DNA from: Micromonospora sp. CCTCC AA 2012012
GTDB taxonomy: Bacteria > Actinomycetota > Actinomycetes > Mycobacteriales > Micromonosporaceae
NCBI RefSeq assembly: GCF_040499845.1
Contig: NZ_CP159342.1
Location: 2,666,001 to 2,730,000 of the forward strand
Direction: 5' to 3'
Length of the DNA: 64,000 bases
The notes beneath the pieces were generated by a model. It worked only from the letters and a program-made list of their open reading frames with translations. It was not told the DNA's origin and did not search any database. Within the stretch, counting starts at the first letter, position 1. The number at the start of each line of letters is the position of its first letter. Shown piece by piece: positions 25,828 through 33,275 of this stretch. Position numbers and translations under genes: made by a program.

Positions 25828-27141
25828 GTGCCCCTCGATCTTCAGCATCCGACCGCGCGAGCCGCCCTGCGGGTGCTCGCCGTCGGGGCGCACCCCGACG
25901 ACGTCGAGATCGGTGCGGCGGCGCTCGTCACGAAACTGCGCGACCAGGGCCACGAGGTGCACGTCCTCGTCCTCACCGACGATCCGGCGCAGTGCGGGAC
26001 GCGACGCGCCGAGGCCACCAACGCGGCGGCGGAGATGGGTGTGCCGGCGGAGCGGGTCCACTTCGGCGGCATCGAGCAGGGCTACCTGCGGGGTGACATC
26101 GACGACGTGCGGCTGGTCCGGGAGCTGATGGGGCGGCTCGACCTGCGGCCGGACCTGGTGGTGACGCACACCGGGGCGGACAGCCACAACGACCACGGCG
26201 CGGCGAACCGGATCGCGCACGCCGCCTTCCGGGACTGCGTCTTCCTGCACTACTCCACCCACGTCTCGTCCGAGATCAGCCACTTCCGGCCGACCGTCTT
26301 CGTGGACGTGACCCCGGACCGGCTGCTGGTCAAGGACCGGGCGCTGAAGTGCTACCACTCCCAGGCGGCGCGGATCGGCCGGCACGACCTGACCGCGTAC
26401 GAGGAGATGCTGGGCCGGCGCGCGCGGCTGGACCGGGCCGAGGCCTTCGAGGTCGGCCTCCAGTACGGGGCGACGGACGCCGCCCGGAAGACGCTGGCCC
26501 TCAGCGACTCCCCGTTCCACCGCTTCTGGCTGCCGACGGTGCGGGACGGCACCCTCACGCTCCTCTACCCGCCGCCCGGCCACGACGACACCCCGGCGGC
26601 GGTCCGGCACGGCAACGTCGCCCGGGACACGCTCCGGCAGGCCTTCGTCGACCTGTGGTCGCCCTTCCCGCTGCGGGAACGGTGCGCCGACGCGGACGAG
26701 GCGTCGGCCCTGGCCGGTGCGGGCGGCGTCGTCACCATCGGCGGCCCGGACACGAACCCGGTCGCGCGGGCGTGCCAGCGCCTCGACGCCCCGGTCTGGA
26801 CGCTGGAGGGCGGTGCCGGCGGGCCGTCGCCGCGCCGGCTGCGGCACCGCGACTCCGGGGTCGCGCCGACCACCGCCGGCGCACCGGAGTTCGGGTACGT
26901 CATCCGCTCCGCGAACCCCTTCGCCGCCGACGCGTACCTGGTCGGAGTGGCCGGGGTCAGCGCCGCCGCGACCCGGGCCGGGGTGGAGTTCCTGGCGGAT
27001 CCGGGCCGGTCGCCGGAGCTGGCCCGGGCCTTCGACGAGCACCCCGCGGCGCAGGTCGTCTACGCGGTGCGGGGCGGCGAGCTGAGTGTGGTGGAGGTGC
27101 AGCCGATGACGTCGGCAGCGGACGGAGGCGGGTACCGATGA
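25828..27141 (+). CDS. PIG-L family deacetylase fused to an unrecognised C-terminal domain
   Basis: 437 residues from GTG 25828, behind a clear GGATAGGAGG site. Residues ~10-240 are a PIG-L (LmbE-like) zinc hydrolase: AVGAHPDDVEIG supplies His/Asp ligands and catalytic Asp, and TGADSHNDHG supplies the third ligand. PIG-L enzymes hydrolyse N-acetyl groups from GlcNAc-type or other amide substrates (for example MshB in mycothiol synthesis). The remaining ~200 residues are extra compared with the usual 230-290; they contain VVTIGGPDTNPVARAC and SANPFAADAYLVGVAGVSAAAT, a Rossmann-like alternation I cannot name. It overlaps the formyltransferase by ATGA. A deacetylase next to a formyltransferase suggests acyl exchange on an amine, which is inference. 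Confidence 0.88.
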   Translation: MPLDLQHPTARAALRVLAVGAHPDDVEIGAAALVTKLRDQGHEVHVLVLTDDPAQCGTRRAEATNAAAEMGVPAERVHFGGIEQGYLRGDIDDVRLVRELMGRLDLRPDLVVTHTGADSHNDHGAANRIAHAAFRDCVFLHYSTHVSSEISHFRPTVFVDVTPDRLLVKDRALKCYHSQAARIGRHDLTAYEEMLGRRARLDRAEAFEVGLQYGATDAARKTLALSDSPFHRFWLPTVRDGTLTLLYPPPGHDDTPAAVRHGNVARDTLRQAFVDLWSPFPLRERCADADEASALAGAGGVVTIGGPDTNPVARACQRLDAPVWTLEGGAGGPSPRRLRHRDSGVAPTTAGAPEFGYVIRSANPFAADAYLVGVAGVSAAATRAGVEFLADPGRSPELARAFDEHPAAQVVYAVRGGELSVVEVQPMTSAADGGGYR

Positions 27142-28055
27142 CGGAGCAGACCCGGCTGGCCCTGGTGACGACGCACGTCTTCGGGATCCGCGCGTACGAG
27201 GGGATCTTCGCCTCCGACGCGTACCTGGAGGGGCGGATCGAGGTGCCGCTGATGATCGGCATCCCGCCCGAGCGCGGCGCGTCCGCTGTCGGGTACGCCT
27301 CGGTCGCCGACCTGGCCCGCGAGCAGGGCACCGAGTGCGTGCTGACCGAGGACGGCAGTCTGACCTCCCTGGCGGACCGGCTGACCGACTGCCGTCCGCA
27401 CTATCTGCTCGTGGTGGGCTGGTCCCGGCTCATCCACCCGGACGTGCTGGCGCTGCCGGCGACCGTCCACGGCGCGGCGGGCGAGCCGGCCGGCCGGTAC
27501 GGCTGCATCGGCATGCACCCGACGAAGCTGCCGACGGGTCGCGGGCAGGCGCCCATCCCGTGGACGATCATCAAGGGGCTGCGCTCCACCGCGCTGAGCG
27601 TGTTCTTCCTGGAGCCGGAGGCGGACACCGGCCCGATCATCGCCCAGTACGACCTGCCGGTACGCCCTCGGGAGTCGGCCGCGTCCCTCTTCTACCGGAT
27701 GGCCTCGACCCACTTCGACGCCGGTACGGAGCTGGCCGGCCACCTCGCCCGCCGTGCGGTGCCGGCGCGGGCGCAGCTGTCGGAGCAGGCGACGCGGTGG
27801 CCGAAGCGGCGCCCGGCCGACGGCCGGATCAGCCACGACATGACCTTCGCCGAGATCGAGGCACTGGTGCGGGGCCTGCTCGGCCCCTATCCGCGGGCGT
27901 TCGTGCCGATCGGCGGCGTCGACCACCCGGTGGACGACGCACGGCGCGCGGAGACGCCCGCGGCCACCGACCCGGCGACCCTGGAGGAGGTCACCGCCGA
28001 CACCGTCCGCTTCGGGTGCCGCGACGGCGTCGCCGTCCTCCGCCGCCACCGCTGA
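27138..28055 (+). CDS. Formyltransferase-family protein (Fmt/ArnA-like) with altered catalytic Asn
   Basis: 305 residues from ATG 27138. Central motifs IGMHPTKLPTGRGQAPIPW (~residues 128-146) and EADTGPIIAQYDLPV (~158-172) match the formyl-THF-binding formyltransferase core. In canonical members the first is NxHPSLLPxxRG and the catalytic Asn-His-Asp triad is complete; here the Asn position is Gly while His and Asp remain, so formyl transfer may be altered or the chemistry different. C-terminal residues ~225-305 form a smaller domain seen in sugar formyltransferases. Likely substrates are amines exposed by the adjacent PIG-L deacetylase (inference). Last gene of the operon, followed by a strong hairpin. 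Confidence 0.85.
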   Translation: MTEQTRLALVTTHVFGIRAYEGIFASDAYLEGRIEVPLMIGIPPERGASAVGYASVADLAREQGTECVLTEDGSLTSLADRLTDCRPHYLLVVGWSRLIHPDVLALPATVHGAAGEPAGRYGCIGMHPTKLPTGRGQAPIPWTIIKGLRSTALSVFFLEPEADTGPIIAQYDLPVRPRESAASLFYRMASTHFDAGTELAGHLARRAVPARAQLSEQATRWPKRRPADGRISHDMTFAEIEALVRGLLGPYPRAFVPIGGVDHPVDDARRAETPAATDPATLEEVTADTVRFGCRDGVAVLRRHR

Positions 28056-28119
28056 CCCCGCACCGCGCGGGGTCGCGCTCGACGCAGAGCCCGCTCGACG
28101 CGAGATCGCGCTCGAACAT

Positions 28120-28160
28120 GGAAGTAGTGGCCTCCCCCGTCGGGTGAGGCCACTACTTCC
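28120..28160. terminator. Perfect 15-bp stem hairpin between convergent operons
   Basis: GGAAGTAGTGGCCTC (28120-28134) and GAGGCCACTACTTCC (28146-28160) are exact complements around an 11-base loop that can itself pair CCCG/CGGG. GCTCGA and TCGAGC just outside could lengthen the stem. It is unusually AT-rich for this DNA and lies between the formyltransferase and the leftward sugar operon, so a bidirectional terminator is very likely. The rest of 28056-28234 shows only short repeated CGCTCGACG-like bases and no gene. Confidence 0.85.
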
Positions 28161-28234
28161 TGGATCGAGCACGATCTTGCCCCGGCGGACGCGGCGACGC
28201 GGTCCGGCGACGCGGTGCGGGGGCGGGAGTGGGG

Positions 28235-28417
28235 TCAGCGGTTGGTGAGGGTACGTCCGAGGCCGATGCTGCCCACGCCGATGCCCAGGGCCAGGACGAT
28301 GAGCGCCACCGTGTGCGCTCCCTCGGACAGGTCGCCGACCAGCAACGCGATGATCGCCACGGCGGCCAGGCCGAATCCGACGAGCACCTGGACGAGGGAC
28401 CCCTTGCGCCGTGCCAT
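28235..28417 (-). CDS. Small two-helix membrane protein, 60 residues
   Basis: ATG 28417 follows AAGGAG by six bases, one of the best ribosome sites in the window. The peptide begins MARRKGSLVQV, then has two hydrophobic segments (~residues 8-27 and 36-54) separated by a short acidic turn (GDLSEGAH), and ends LGRTLTNR. The basic N-terminus suggests both ends are cytoplasmic. It is the last gene of the leftward sugar/glycosyltransferase operon, 40 bases after the second glycosyltransferase. I do not recognise a family; a role in membrane anchoring or self-protection would be speculation. Confidence 0.75.
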   Translation of the reverse strand: MARRKGSLVQVLVGFGLAAVAIIALLVGDLSEGAHTVALIVLALGIGVGSIGLGRTLTNR

Positions 28418-28457
28418 GTTGTTCTCCTTCTGGGTGAGGGTGAAACCGGCCGGCGGG

Positions 28458-29714
28458 TCAGCCGACCGGAGTGATCGTGGCGCCGTCGGGCACCCGGTGC
28501 TCCGCCATGAGCCGCTCCAGCCGGTCCGCGACCGCGACGGCCCCACCGGCGTTCCGGACCGAGCGGCTCAGCTCCTGCGCCCGACGTCGGACGCCCGCGT
28601 CGCCGGCCACCGCCTCGACGGCGGTCCGCAGCGTGTCGGGGTCGAGCTCCTCCGGCCGGATGGCGCGGCCCACGCCCAGGTCGACGACCTGCCGGGCGGT
28701 CGGGTACTGGTCGGTCTGCTGGGGGACCACCACCACCGGCACGCCCTCCTCCAGCGCCTCCATCAGGCTGCCCGTCCCGCCCTGGCAGACGAACGCGGCG
28801 GCGTGCCGCAGCACGGCCAGGTGCGGCACCCACCGGTGCGCCTCCACGTTGGGCGGCAGCGGCCCCAGCTGCGCCGGGTCGGCCGAGCGGCCGAGGGTCA
28901 TCACCACGTGCCAGGGCGTCCCGGCGAAGGTGTGGGCGCAGGTGCGGAAGAAGTCGGGCCGCTGGTTGACGGTGGTGCCGAGCGACACCAGCAGCACCGG
29001 CCCGGCACCCTCCGGCGGGGCCCAGTGACCGGCCCGGTCCACCGCCCGGAGGCAGGGGCCGGCGAAGAGGTAGTCGTCGCCGAAGGTGTCCCCGCGTATC
29101 TGGAACTCCCGGGTGACGAAGGAGATGTTCAGCGCCGCGTCGTCGCCGCTGGCCGGGGCGCCGTCGAACAGCTCGGTCGCGCCGGCCGCCGCGATCCGGG
29201 CGGTCAGCTCCGCGCCCAGCGCGGCCAGGCGTGGGTCGGTGGGGTCGACCGGTTCGGCCGGCGCCGGGTCCGGCTGGGTGCCGTTGAGCGGCACCTGGTC
29301 GTTGGTGCCGAAGCCGGCGTAGGTGCGCACGGTCGGCACGCCGTACCGGCGGCTCAGCGCGACGGCGACGTCCGAGGCGAGCGCGTCGTGCACGACCAGG
29401 TCGGGTGGGTCCGCCGCGGCGCAGGCCAGCGCGGCCTCCAGCGGCGCGAAGCTCTCCCGGAGGAACTCGACCAGCATCGTGGTCGGGCTCGGCGGCGGCG
29501 ACATCGACTCGGGGAACACCGAGCGGTACGGCACGACCCGCGCGCCGGTCGGGGTGACCGCGTCGACGAGCCGGTCGGCGACCAGATAACTGACCCGGTG
29601 GCCACGCCGCAGCAGTTCCTCCACCATGGCCAGGGTGGCCCGCAGGTGGCTGAACGCCGGGAAGGTCAGCCAGAGCACGTGCCGGGAGTCCCCGGCGGGG
29701 TCAGGCGATGCCAC
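28458..29714 (-). CDS. MGT-family glycosyltransferase with Gln in the donor-site motif
   Basis: 418 residues if started at GTG 29714, which has GGAGG five bases upstream; GTG 29720 is the alternative. GT-B architecture: FPAFSHLRATLAMVEELLRRGH at the N-terminus, then VLLVSLGTTVNQRPDF, HRWVPHLAVLRH and FVCQGGTGSLMEALEEGVPVVVVPQQTDQYP. The usual FxTHGGxGS or HAGxNS is CQGGTGS, so the His that normally contacts the nucleotide-sugar phosphate is Gln, which may change donor choice or activity. It overlaps the Gfo/Idh gene by 14 bases, so co-translation with deoxysugar enzymes is likely and its donor may be the sugar they make. About 45% of residues look shared with the glycosyltransferase at 22852-24054 (rough impression, not an alignment). 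Confidence 0.9.
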   Translation of the reverse strand: MASPDPAGDSRHVLWLTFPAFSHLRATLAMVEELLRRGHRVSYLVADRLVDAVTPTGARVVPYRSVFPESMSPPPSPTTMLVEFLRESFAPLEAALACAAADPPDLVVHDALASDVAVALSRRYGVPTVRTYAGFGTNDQVPLNGTQPDPAPAEPVDPTDPRLAALGAELTARIAAAGATELFDGAPASGDDAALNISFVTREFQIRGDTFGDDYLFAGPCLRAVDRAGHWAPPEGAGPVLLVSLGTTVNQRPDFFRTCAHTFAGTPWHVVMTLGRSADPAQLGPLPPNVEAHRWVPHLAVLRHAAAFVCQGGTGSLMEALEEGVPVVVVPQQTDQYPTARQVVDLGVGRAIRPEELDPDTLRTAVEAVAGDAGVRRRAQELSRSVRNAGGAVAVADRLERLMAEHRVPDGATITPVG

Positions 29715-30732
29715 GGTCACCTCCGGTCCGTCCCGCCCCGGCGGCGACCGACCGGCCTGGGTCGGCCTGCCGGACGATCGCCTCGAGCAGCGTCGCCTGG
29801 CCGACGACGGCACTGCGGTGGGCGGGCCGGCGGGTCGGGTCGGCGCACGCCTCGGCGAAGCCGGTCACCATCCGCTGGAACTGGTCGACGGCGGGCAGCC
29901 GGTGCTCGGTGACGGTGTCCGCCCGGTGCACCCGGACCACCGGGCGGGTGCCCGGCGGCGGGGTGAAGGCCCAGTCCACCTCGATCCGGCCGGTGCTGCC
30001 CCAGACCGCGTACGTGTTGCGGTAGGCGTGCGCGAGGCCGAAGTCGCACTGCGCGGTGACCCCGGCGGAGTCGGCCAGCAGCGCGGCCCCGGAGATGTCC
30101 ACCCCGGTCTCCGGGTCCTCGTGCAGCCGGGCGCCGACCACCTCGACGTCCGGTCCGAGCAGCGCGGCGGCCAGGCGTACGGGATAGCAGCCGGTCTCCC
30201 GCAGGGCGCCACCGGCGAGTTCCCGGTTGTAGCGGATGAGCGTCGGGTCGGCCTGCGGCACGCCGAAGGAGGCGCTGACGTTCCGCACGTCGCCGATCGC
30301 GCCCTCGGCGATCCGGTCCCGCACCCAGGCGTGCTGGGGGTGGTCGAGGAAGGCGAAGTTCTCCACGAGCGCCAGGCCGGCGTCCCGGGCCGTGTCGGCC
30401 AGCCGGGCGGCGACGGTCGCGTCGACGGTCAGCGACTTCTCCACCAGCACGTGCTTGCCGGCCCGCAGCGCCGCGTCCGTCCACTCCTCGTGCAGCGCGT
30501 TCGGCAGCGCGACGTAGACCGCCTGGACGTCGTCGCGCGCCAGCAGCCGCTGGTAGCCGGTCACCGCCGCGCCGCCGAAGCGCTCGGCGAACGCGCCGGC
30601 CTTCTCCGGCGTACGACTGGCGACGGCGGCCAGGCGCAGCCGGTCGCAGGCCACGATCGCCGGCACGGTACGCCGCCAGGCGATGTCGGCGGCGCCGAGC
30701 ACCCCGACGCCGATCGGCGTGACGTCAGCCAT
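29701..30732 (-). CDS. Gfo/Idh/MocA oxidoreductase, probable NDP-hexose 3-ketoreductase
   Basis: 343 residues from ATG 30732. The N-terminal Rossmann fold shows [17 protein letters not shown], followed by [10 protein letters not shown] and LVEKSLT (Ser for the common Pro in EKP). The C-terminal half has the [15 protein letters not shown] segment of the family. In TDP-2,6-dideoxysugar pathways such enzymes (OleW, SpnN, KijD10) reduce the 3-keto group left by a 2,3-dehydratase, using NAD(P)H. That role fits the company it keeps, but no 2,3-dehydratase is in the window. Its start overlaps the end of the 3-dehydratase gene by eight bases (ATGGCTGA), and its own end overlaps the glycosyltransferase. 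Cytosolic. Confidence 0.88.
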   Translation of the reverse strand: MADVTPIGVGVLGAADIAWRRTVPAIVACDRLRLAAVASRTPEKAGAFAERFGGAAVTGYQRLLARDDVQAVYVALPNALHEEWTDAALRAGKHVLVEKSLTVDATVAARLADTARDAGLALVENFAFLDHPQHAWVRDRIAEGAIGDVRNVSASFGVPQADPTLIRYNRELAGGALRETGCYPVRLAAALLGPDVEVVGARLHEDPETGVDISGAALLADSAGVTAQCDFGLAHAYRNTYAVWGSTGRIEVDWAFTPPPGTRPVVRVHRADTVTEHRLPAVDQFQRMVTGFAEACADPTRRPAHRSAVVGQATLLEAIVRQADPGRSVAAGAGRTGGDRGIA

Positions 30733-32038
30733 GGTGCCCGGTGACGAACTCGCGGATCGAGGCGACCATGTAGTCGGCCATCTCGATGGTGATGCCCGGG
30801 TACACGCCGATCCAGAAGGTGCGGTCGGTGATGATGTCGCTGTTGGTCAGGTCCCCGCTGATCCGGTAGTCCACGTCCCGGTAGGCGGGGTGCCGGACCA
30901 GGTTCCCGGCGAAGAGCAACCGGGTGCCGATCTTGCGGGCGTTGAGGAAGTCCACCAGTTCGGCGCGGCTGAAGCCGGCGTCCTCGGTGAGCGTGATGAC
31001 GAACCCGAACCAGCTCGGGTCGCTGCCCGGCGTCGGCTCGGGCAGCAGCAGGCAGGGCAGGCCGTCGAGACCGTCGCGCAGCCGCCGCCAGTTGCGCTTG
31101 CGGGCGGCCACGAAGTCCTCGATCCGGGTGAGCTGGCTCAGCCCCAGCGCCGCCTGGATGTCGGTGGCCTTCAGGTTGTATCCGACGTGGCTGAAGATGT
31201 ACTTGTGGTCGTAGCCGTACGGCAGGTCACCCAGCTGGTACGAGTAGCGCTTCAGGCACTTGTTGTCCTCCCCCGGCTCGCACCAGCAGTCCCGGCCCCA
31301 GTCCCGCATCGACTCGACGATGCGGGCCAGTTCCAGGCTGTTGGAGAGCACGCAGCCGCCCTCACCGGTGGTCAGGTGGTGCGCCGGATAGAAGCTCACC
31401 GTGGAGAAGTCGCCGAACGTGCCGGCGTTGCGCCCCTGGTAGGTGGAGAGCACCGCGTCGCAGGTGTCCTCGATGAGGAAGAGCCCGTGCGCGCGGGCCA
31501 GCTCCGCCACCTCGGCCACCGGGAACGGGTTGCCCAGCGTGTGCGCCATCATGATGGCCCGGGTCCGGGGCGACAGCGCCGCCTCGATCCGGTCCAGAGT
31601 GGTGTTGTAGGTGGTGAGGTCCACGTCGACGAAGACCGGCACCAGTCCGCACTGCACGATCGGGTTCACCGTGGTCGGGAAGCCCGCGGCCACGGTGATC
31701 ACCTCGTCGCCCGGCCGCAGCCGGCGGTCGCCCAGCTCCGGCGCGGCCAGCGAGGCGAGCGCCAGTAGGTTCGCCGACGAGCCGGAGTTGGTCAGGTGGG
31801 CCTTGCGTACGCCCATCGTCCGGGCGAAGAGCCGCTCGAAGCGCAGCGCCGCCGCCCCGGAGGCGATCTTCAGCCGCAGCGCCTGCTCCACCAGCGCCAC
31901 CCGGTCGTCCTCGTCGAGCACCGCGCCCGACGGCAGGATCGGTGTCACCCCCGGCACGAACTCCTGTTGCGTCGACTCCTGATCGCGGTGCAGTTTGCGC
32001 ACCTGCTCCAGGATCGCGCGCACGTCCGTCTCAGCCAT
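30725..32038 (-). CDS. NDP-4-keto-6-deoxyhexose 3-dehydratase (RfbH/SpnQ/ColD-like)
   Basis: 437 residues of the DegT/DnrJ/EryC1 PLP fold. In [14 protein letters not shown] the lysine that would bind PLP is His220, the hallmark of the E1-type C-3 dehydratases, which use a PMP-bound cofactor and radical chemistry rather than transamination. Cys193, Cys251, Cys253 and Cys261 reproduce the C-X57-C-X-C-X7-C [2Fe-2S] motif of E1 exactly, so an electron-donating reductase, probably a general ferredoxin system, is required. It removes the C-3 hydroxyl of TDP-4-keto-6-deoxyglucose (or its 2-deoxy derivative), giving a 3,6-dideoxy or 2,3,6-trideoxy sugar. ATGGCTGA overlaps at both ends tie it to its neighbours. 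Very confident of the family. Confidence 0.95.
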   Translation of the reverse strand: MAETDVRAILEQVRKLHRDQESTQQEFVPGVTPILPSGAVLDEDDRVALVEQALRLKIASGAAALRFERLFARTMGVRKAHLTNSGSSANLLALASLAAPELGDRRLRPGDEVITVAAGFPTTVNPIVQCGLVPVFVDVDLTTYNTTLDRIEAALSPRTRAIMMAHTLGNPFPVAEVAELARAHGLFLIEDTCDAVLSTYQGRNAGTFGDFSTVSFYPAHHLTTGEGGCVLSNSLELARIVESMRDWGRDCWCEPGEDNKCLKRYSYQLGDLPYGYDHKYIFSHVGYNLKATDIQAALGLSQLTRIEDFVAARKRNWRRLRDGLDGLPCLLLPEPTPGSDPSWFGFVITLTEDAGFSRAELVDFLNARKIGTRLLFAGNLVRHPAYRDVDYRISGDLTNSDIITDRTFWIGVYPGITIEMADYMVASIREFVTGHHG

Positions 32039-33053
32039 GGGTCTCTCCGTCCAGTACGAGGTTCGAGGTGGATGTGGCGCCGGCCGGACCGGGCAGCCGG
32101 GTGGCCAGGCCCTCCGGCGGCGCGGCGGTGTCCCAGACGGCGCGCAGCGCGTCGGTCAGGGTGCGCCGCGGCGACCAGCCGAGGGCCCGTCGGGCCAGTC
32201 CGATGTCCAGCGGCAGGTCCCCGCCGTCGCCGTGCCGGCGGCCCGGTGGCGGCGGGACCCGGACGACCGTGGCGGTCGACCCGGCGATGCGGATCAGCTC
32301 GTCCACCGCGTCGGTCAGCCGCACCCCGACGCCGCCGCCGACGTTGACCACCGGCGGCACGGTCGGCGCGTGCGCGGCGCGGAGCACCGCGTCGGCGACG
32401 TCCCGGACGTCGACGATGTCGCGGGTCCCGGCGACCGGGGGCAGGCGCAGCTGCGCGGGGTGGCCGGCGAGCTGGTGGGCCAGCCCGCCGAGCAGCCCGT
32501 GCCGGGGCGCGTAGGGGCCCAGCGCCAGGCTGAGCCGGAGCACGACCGCGTCGAGGCGGCCCTGCGCGACGGCCCGGGTCACCAGCCGGGTGCCGGCCAG
32601 CTTCGCCCGGCCGTACGGGCTGGTGGGGTGGGCCGGCAACTGCTCGGACAGGGTGCGGCGGCCGGGCTGGTCGCCGTACTCGTAGGCGGAGCCGAGGTGC
32701 ACCAGGCGGGCCGGTCCGGGCAGCGCGGCGACCGCCGCGACGACCCGCCCGAGCAGCGTCACGTTGCCCACCACCAGGTCGTCGTCGGTGGCGGCCCAGA
32801 GCGCCCCGGCCGCGTTGACCACCAGGGTGGGGGCCGGCTCGGCCAGCGTGGCGAGGAGGTCGCCGCCGGTGGCGCCGACCAGGTCCAGGCGCCGGGTCGG
32901 CCACGGCGTGGCGTCGGCGGGCCGCCGGACCACGCCGGTCACGGACCAGCCGGCGGCGTGCAGCGTCGCGCAGACGGTACGGCCGATGAAGCCGCCCGCG
33001 CCGAGCACCACCGCGGTCGACGGCCCGGAGTGACCGGGACCTGCTGCGCGCAT
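32031..33053 (-). CDS. NAD-dependent epimerase/dehydratase family, probable NDP-hexose 4-ketoreductase
   Basis: 340 residues from ATG 33053, with GGAAGGG upstream. The extended SDR signature is intact: [13 protein letters not shown] (nucleotide binding), HLGSAYEYG (catalytic Ser) and [10 protein letters not shown] (Tyr-x3-Lys). In deoxysugar loci such proteins most often reduce the 4-keto group as the last step, though an epimerase role is possible. It is the first gene of the leftward operon and shares the eight-base ATGGCTGA overlap with the 3-dehydratase. Glucose-1-phosphate thymidylyltransferase, 4,6-dehydratase and 2,3-dehydratase genes are not in the window, so the early sugar steps are supplied from elsewhere. 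Confidence 0.88.
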   Translation of the reverse strand: MRAAGPGHSGPSTAVVLGAGGFIGRTVCATLHAAGWSVTGVVRRPADATPWPTRRLDLVGATGGDLLATLAEPAPTLVVNAAGALWAATDDDLVVGNVTLLGRVVAAVAALPGPARLVHLGSAYEYGDQPGRRTLSEQLPAHPTSPYGRAKLAGTRLVTRAVAQGRLDAVVLRLSLALGPYAPRHGLLGGLAHQLAGHPAQLRLPPVAGTRDIVDVRDVADAVLRAAHAPTVPPVVNVGGGVGVRLTDAVDELIRIAGSTATVVRVPPPPGRRHGDGGDLPLDIGLARRALGWSPRRTLTDALRAVWDTAAPPEGLATRLPGPAGATSTSNLVLDGETHG

Positions 33054-33275
33054 GGGGGCCCTTCCGGCTTCCGGGACGGGGGATCGTCGCAGGCGGGCAC
33101 CGGGTCGTCGGCGGCCACGCCTGCCGCCACTATCCACGCCGGCCTCGCGGGCCGGACCGGTCGAGGGTGGAACTCTGGGGGTTTTCCCCGACTCCGGCGG
33201 CACCCGTCGGTGAACCCGGTCCGGGCCGACCACCCTGAACCCGGACCGGATCGCCCGCCCGTCAGGAGACCAACC
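33054..33275. promoter_or_regulatory. Divergent promoter region, deoxysugar operon / DesVII-like glycosyltransferase
   Basis: 222 bases with no gene. Besides the dyad at 33174-33190 there is a TCAGGAGACC ribosome site at ~33262-33271 for the rightward gene and a GGAAGGG site for the leftward one. No certain -10/-35 boxes. Confidence 0.6.
33174..33190. promoter_or_regulatory. 17-bp dyad, copy 2 (possible operator)
   Basis: TCTGGGGGTTTTCCCCG matches copy 1 (24107-24123) at the pattern TCTGGGG-N3-TTCCC-N-G, and both are preceded by AA plus one base. It lies 86 bases upstream of the rightward glycosyltransferase and 121 upstream of the sugar operon. The response regulator encoded at 34546-35196 is one candidate binder, untested. 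Confidence 0.45.

Noticed and set aside
28081..28175. Possible CRISPR or short tandem repeat (CGCTCGACG-like units)
   Set aside because: Only two or three irregular copies, with no spacer periodicity; the region is explained by the hairpin.
30725..32038. Idea that the DegT-fold protein is a sugar aminotransferase
   Set aside because: The PLP lysine is His and four Fe-S cysteines are present, so it is a C-3 dehydratase.
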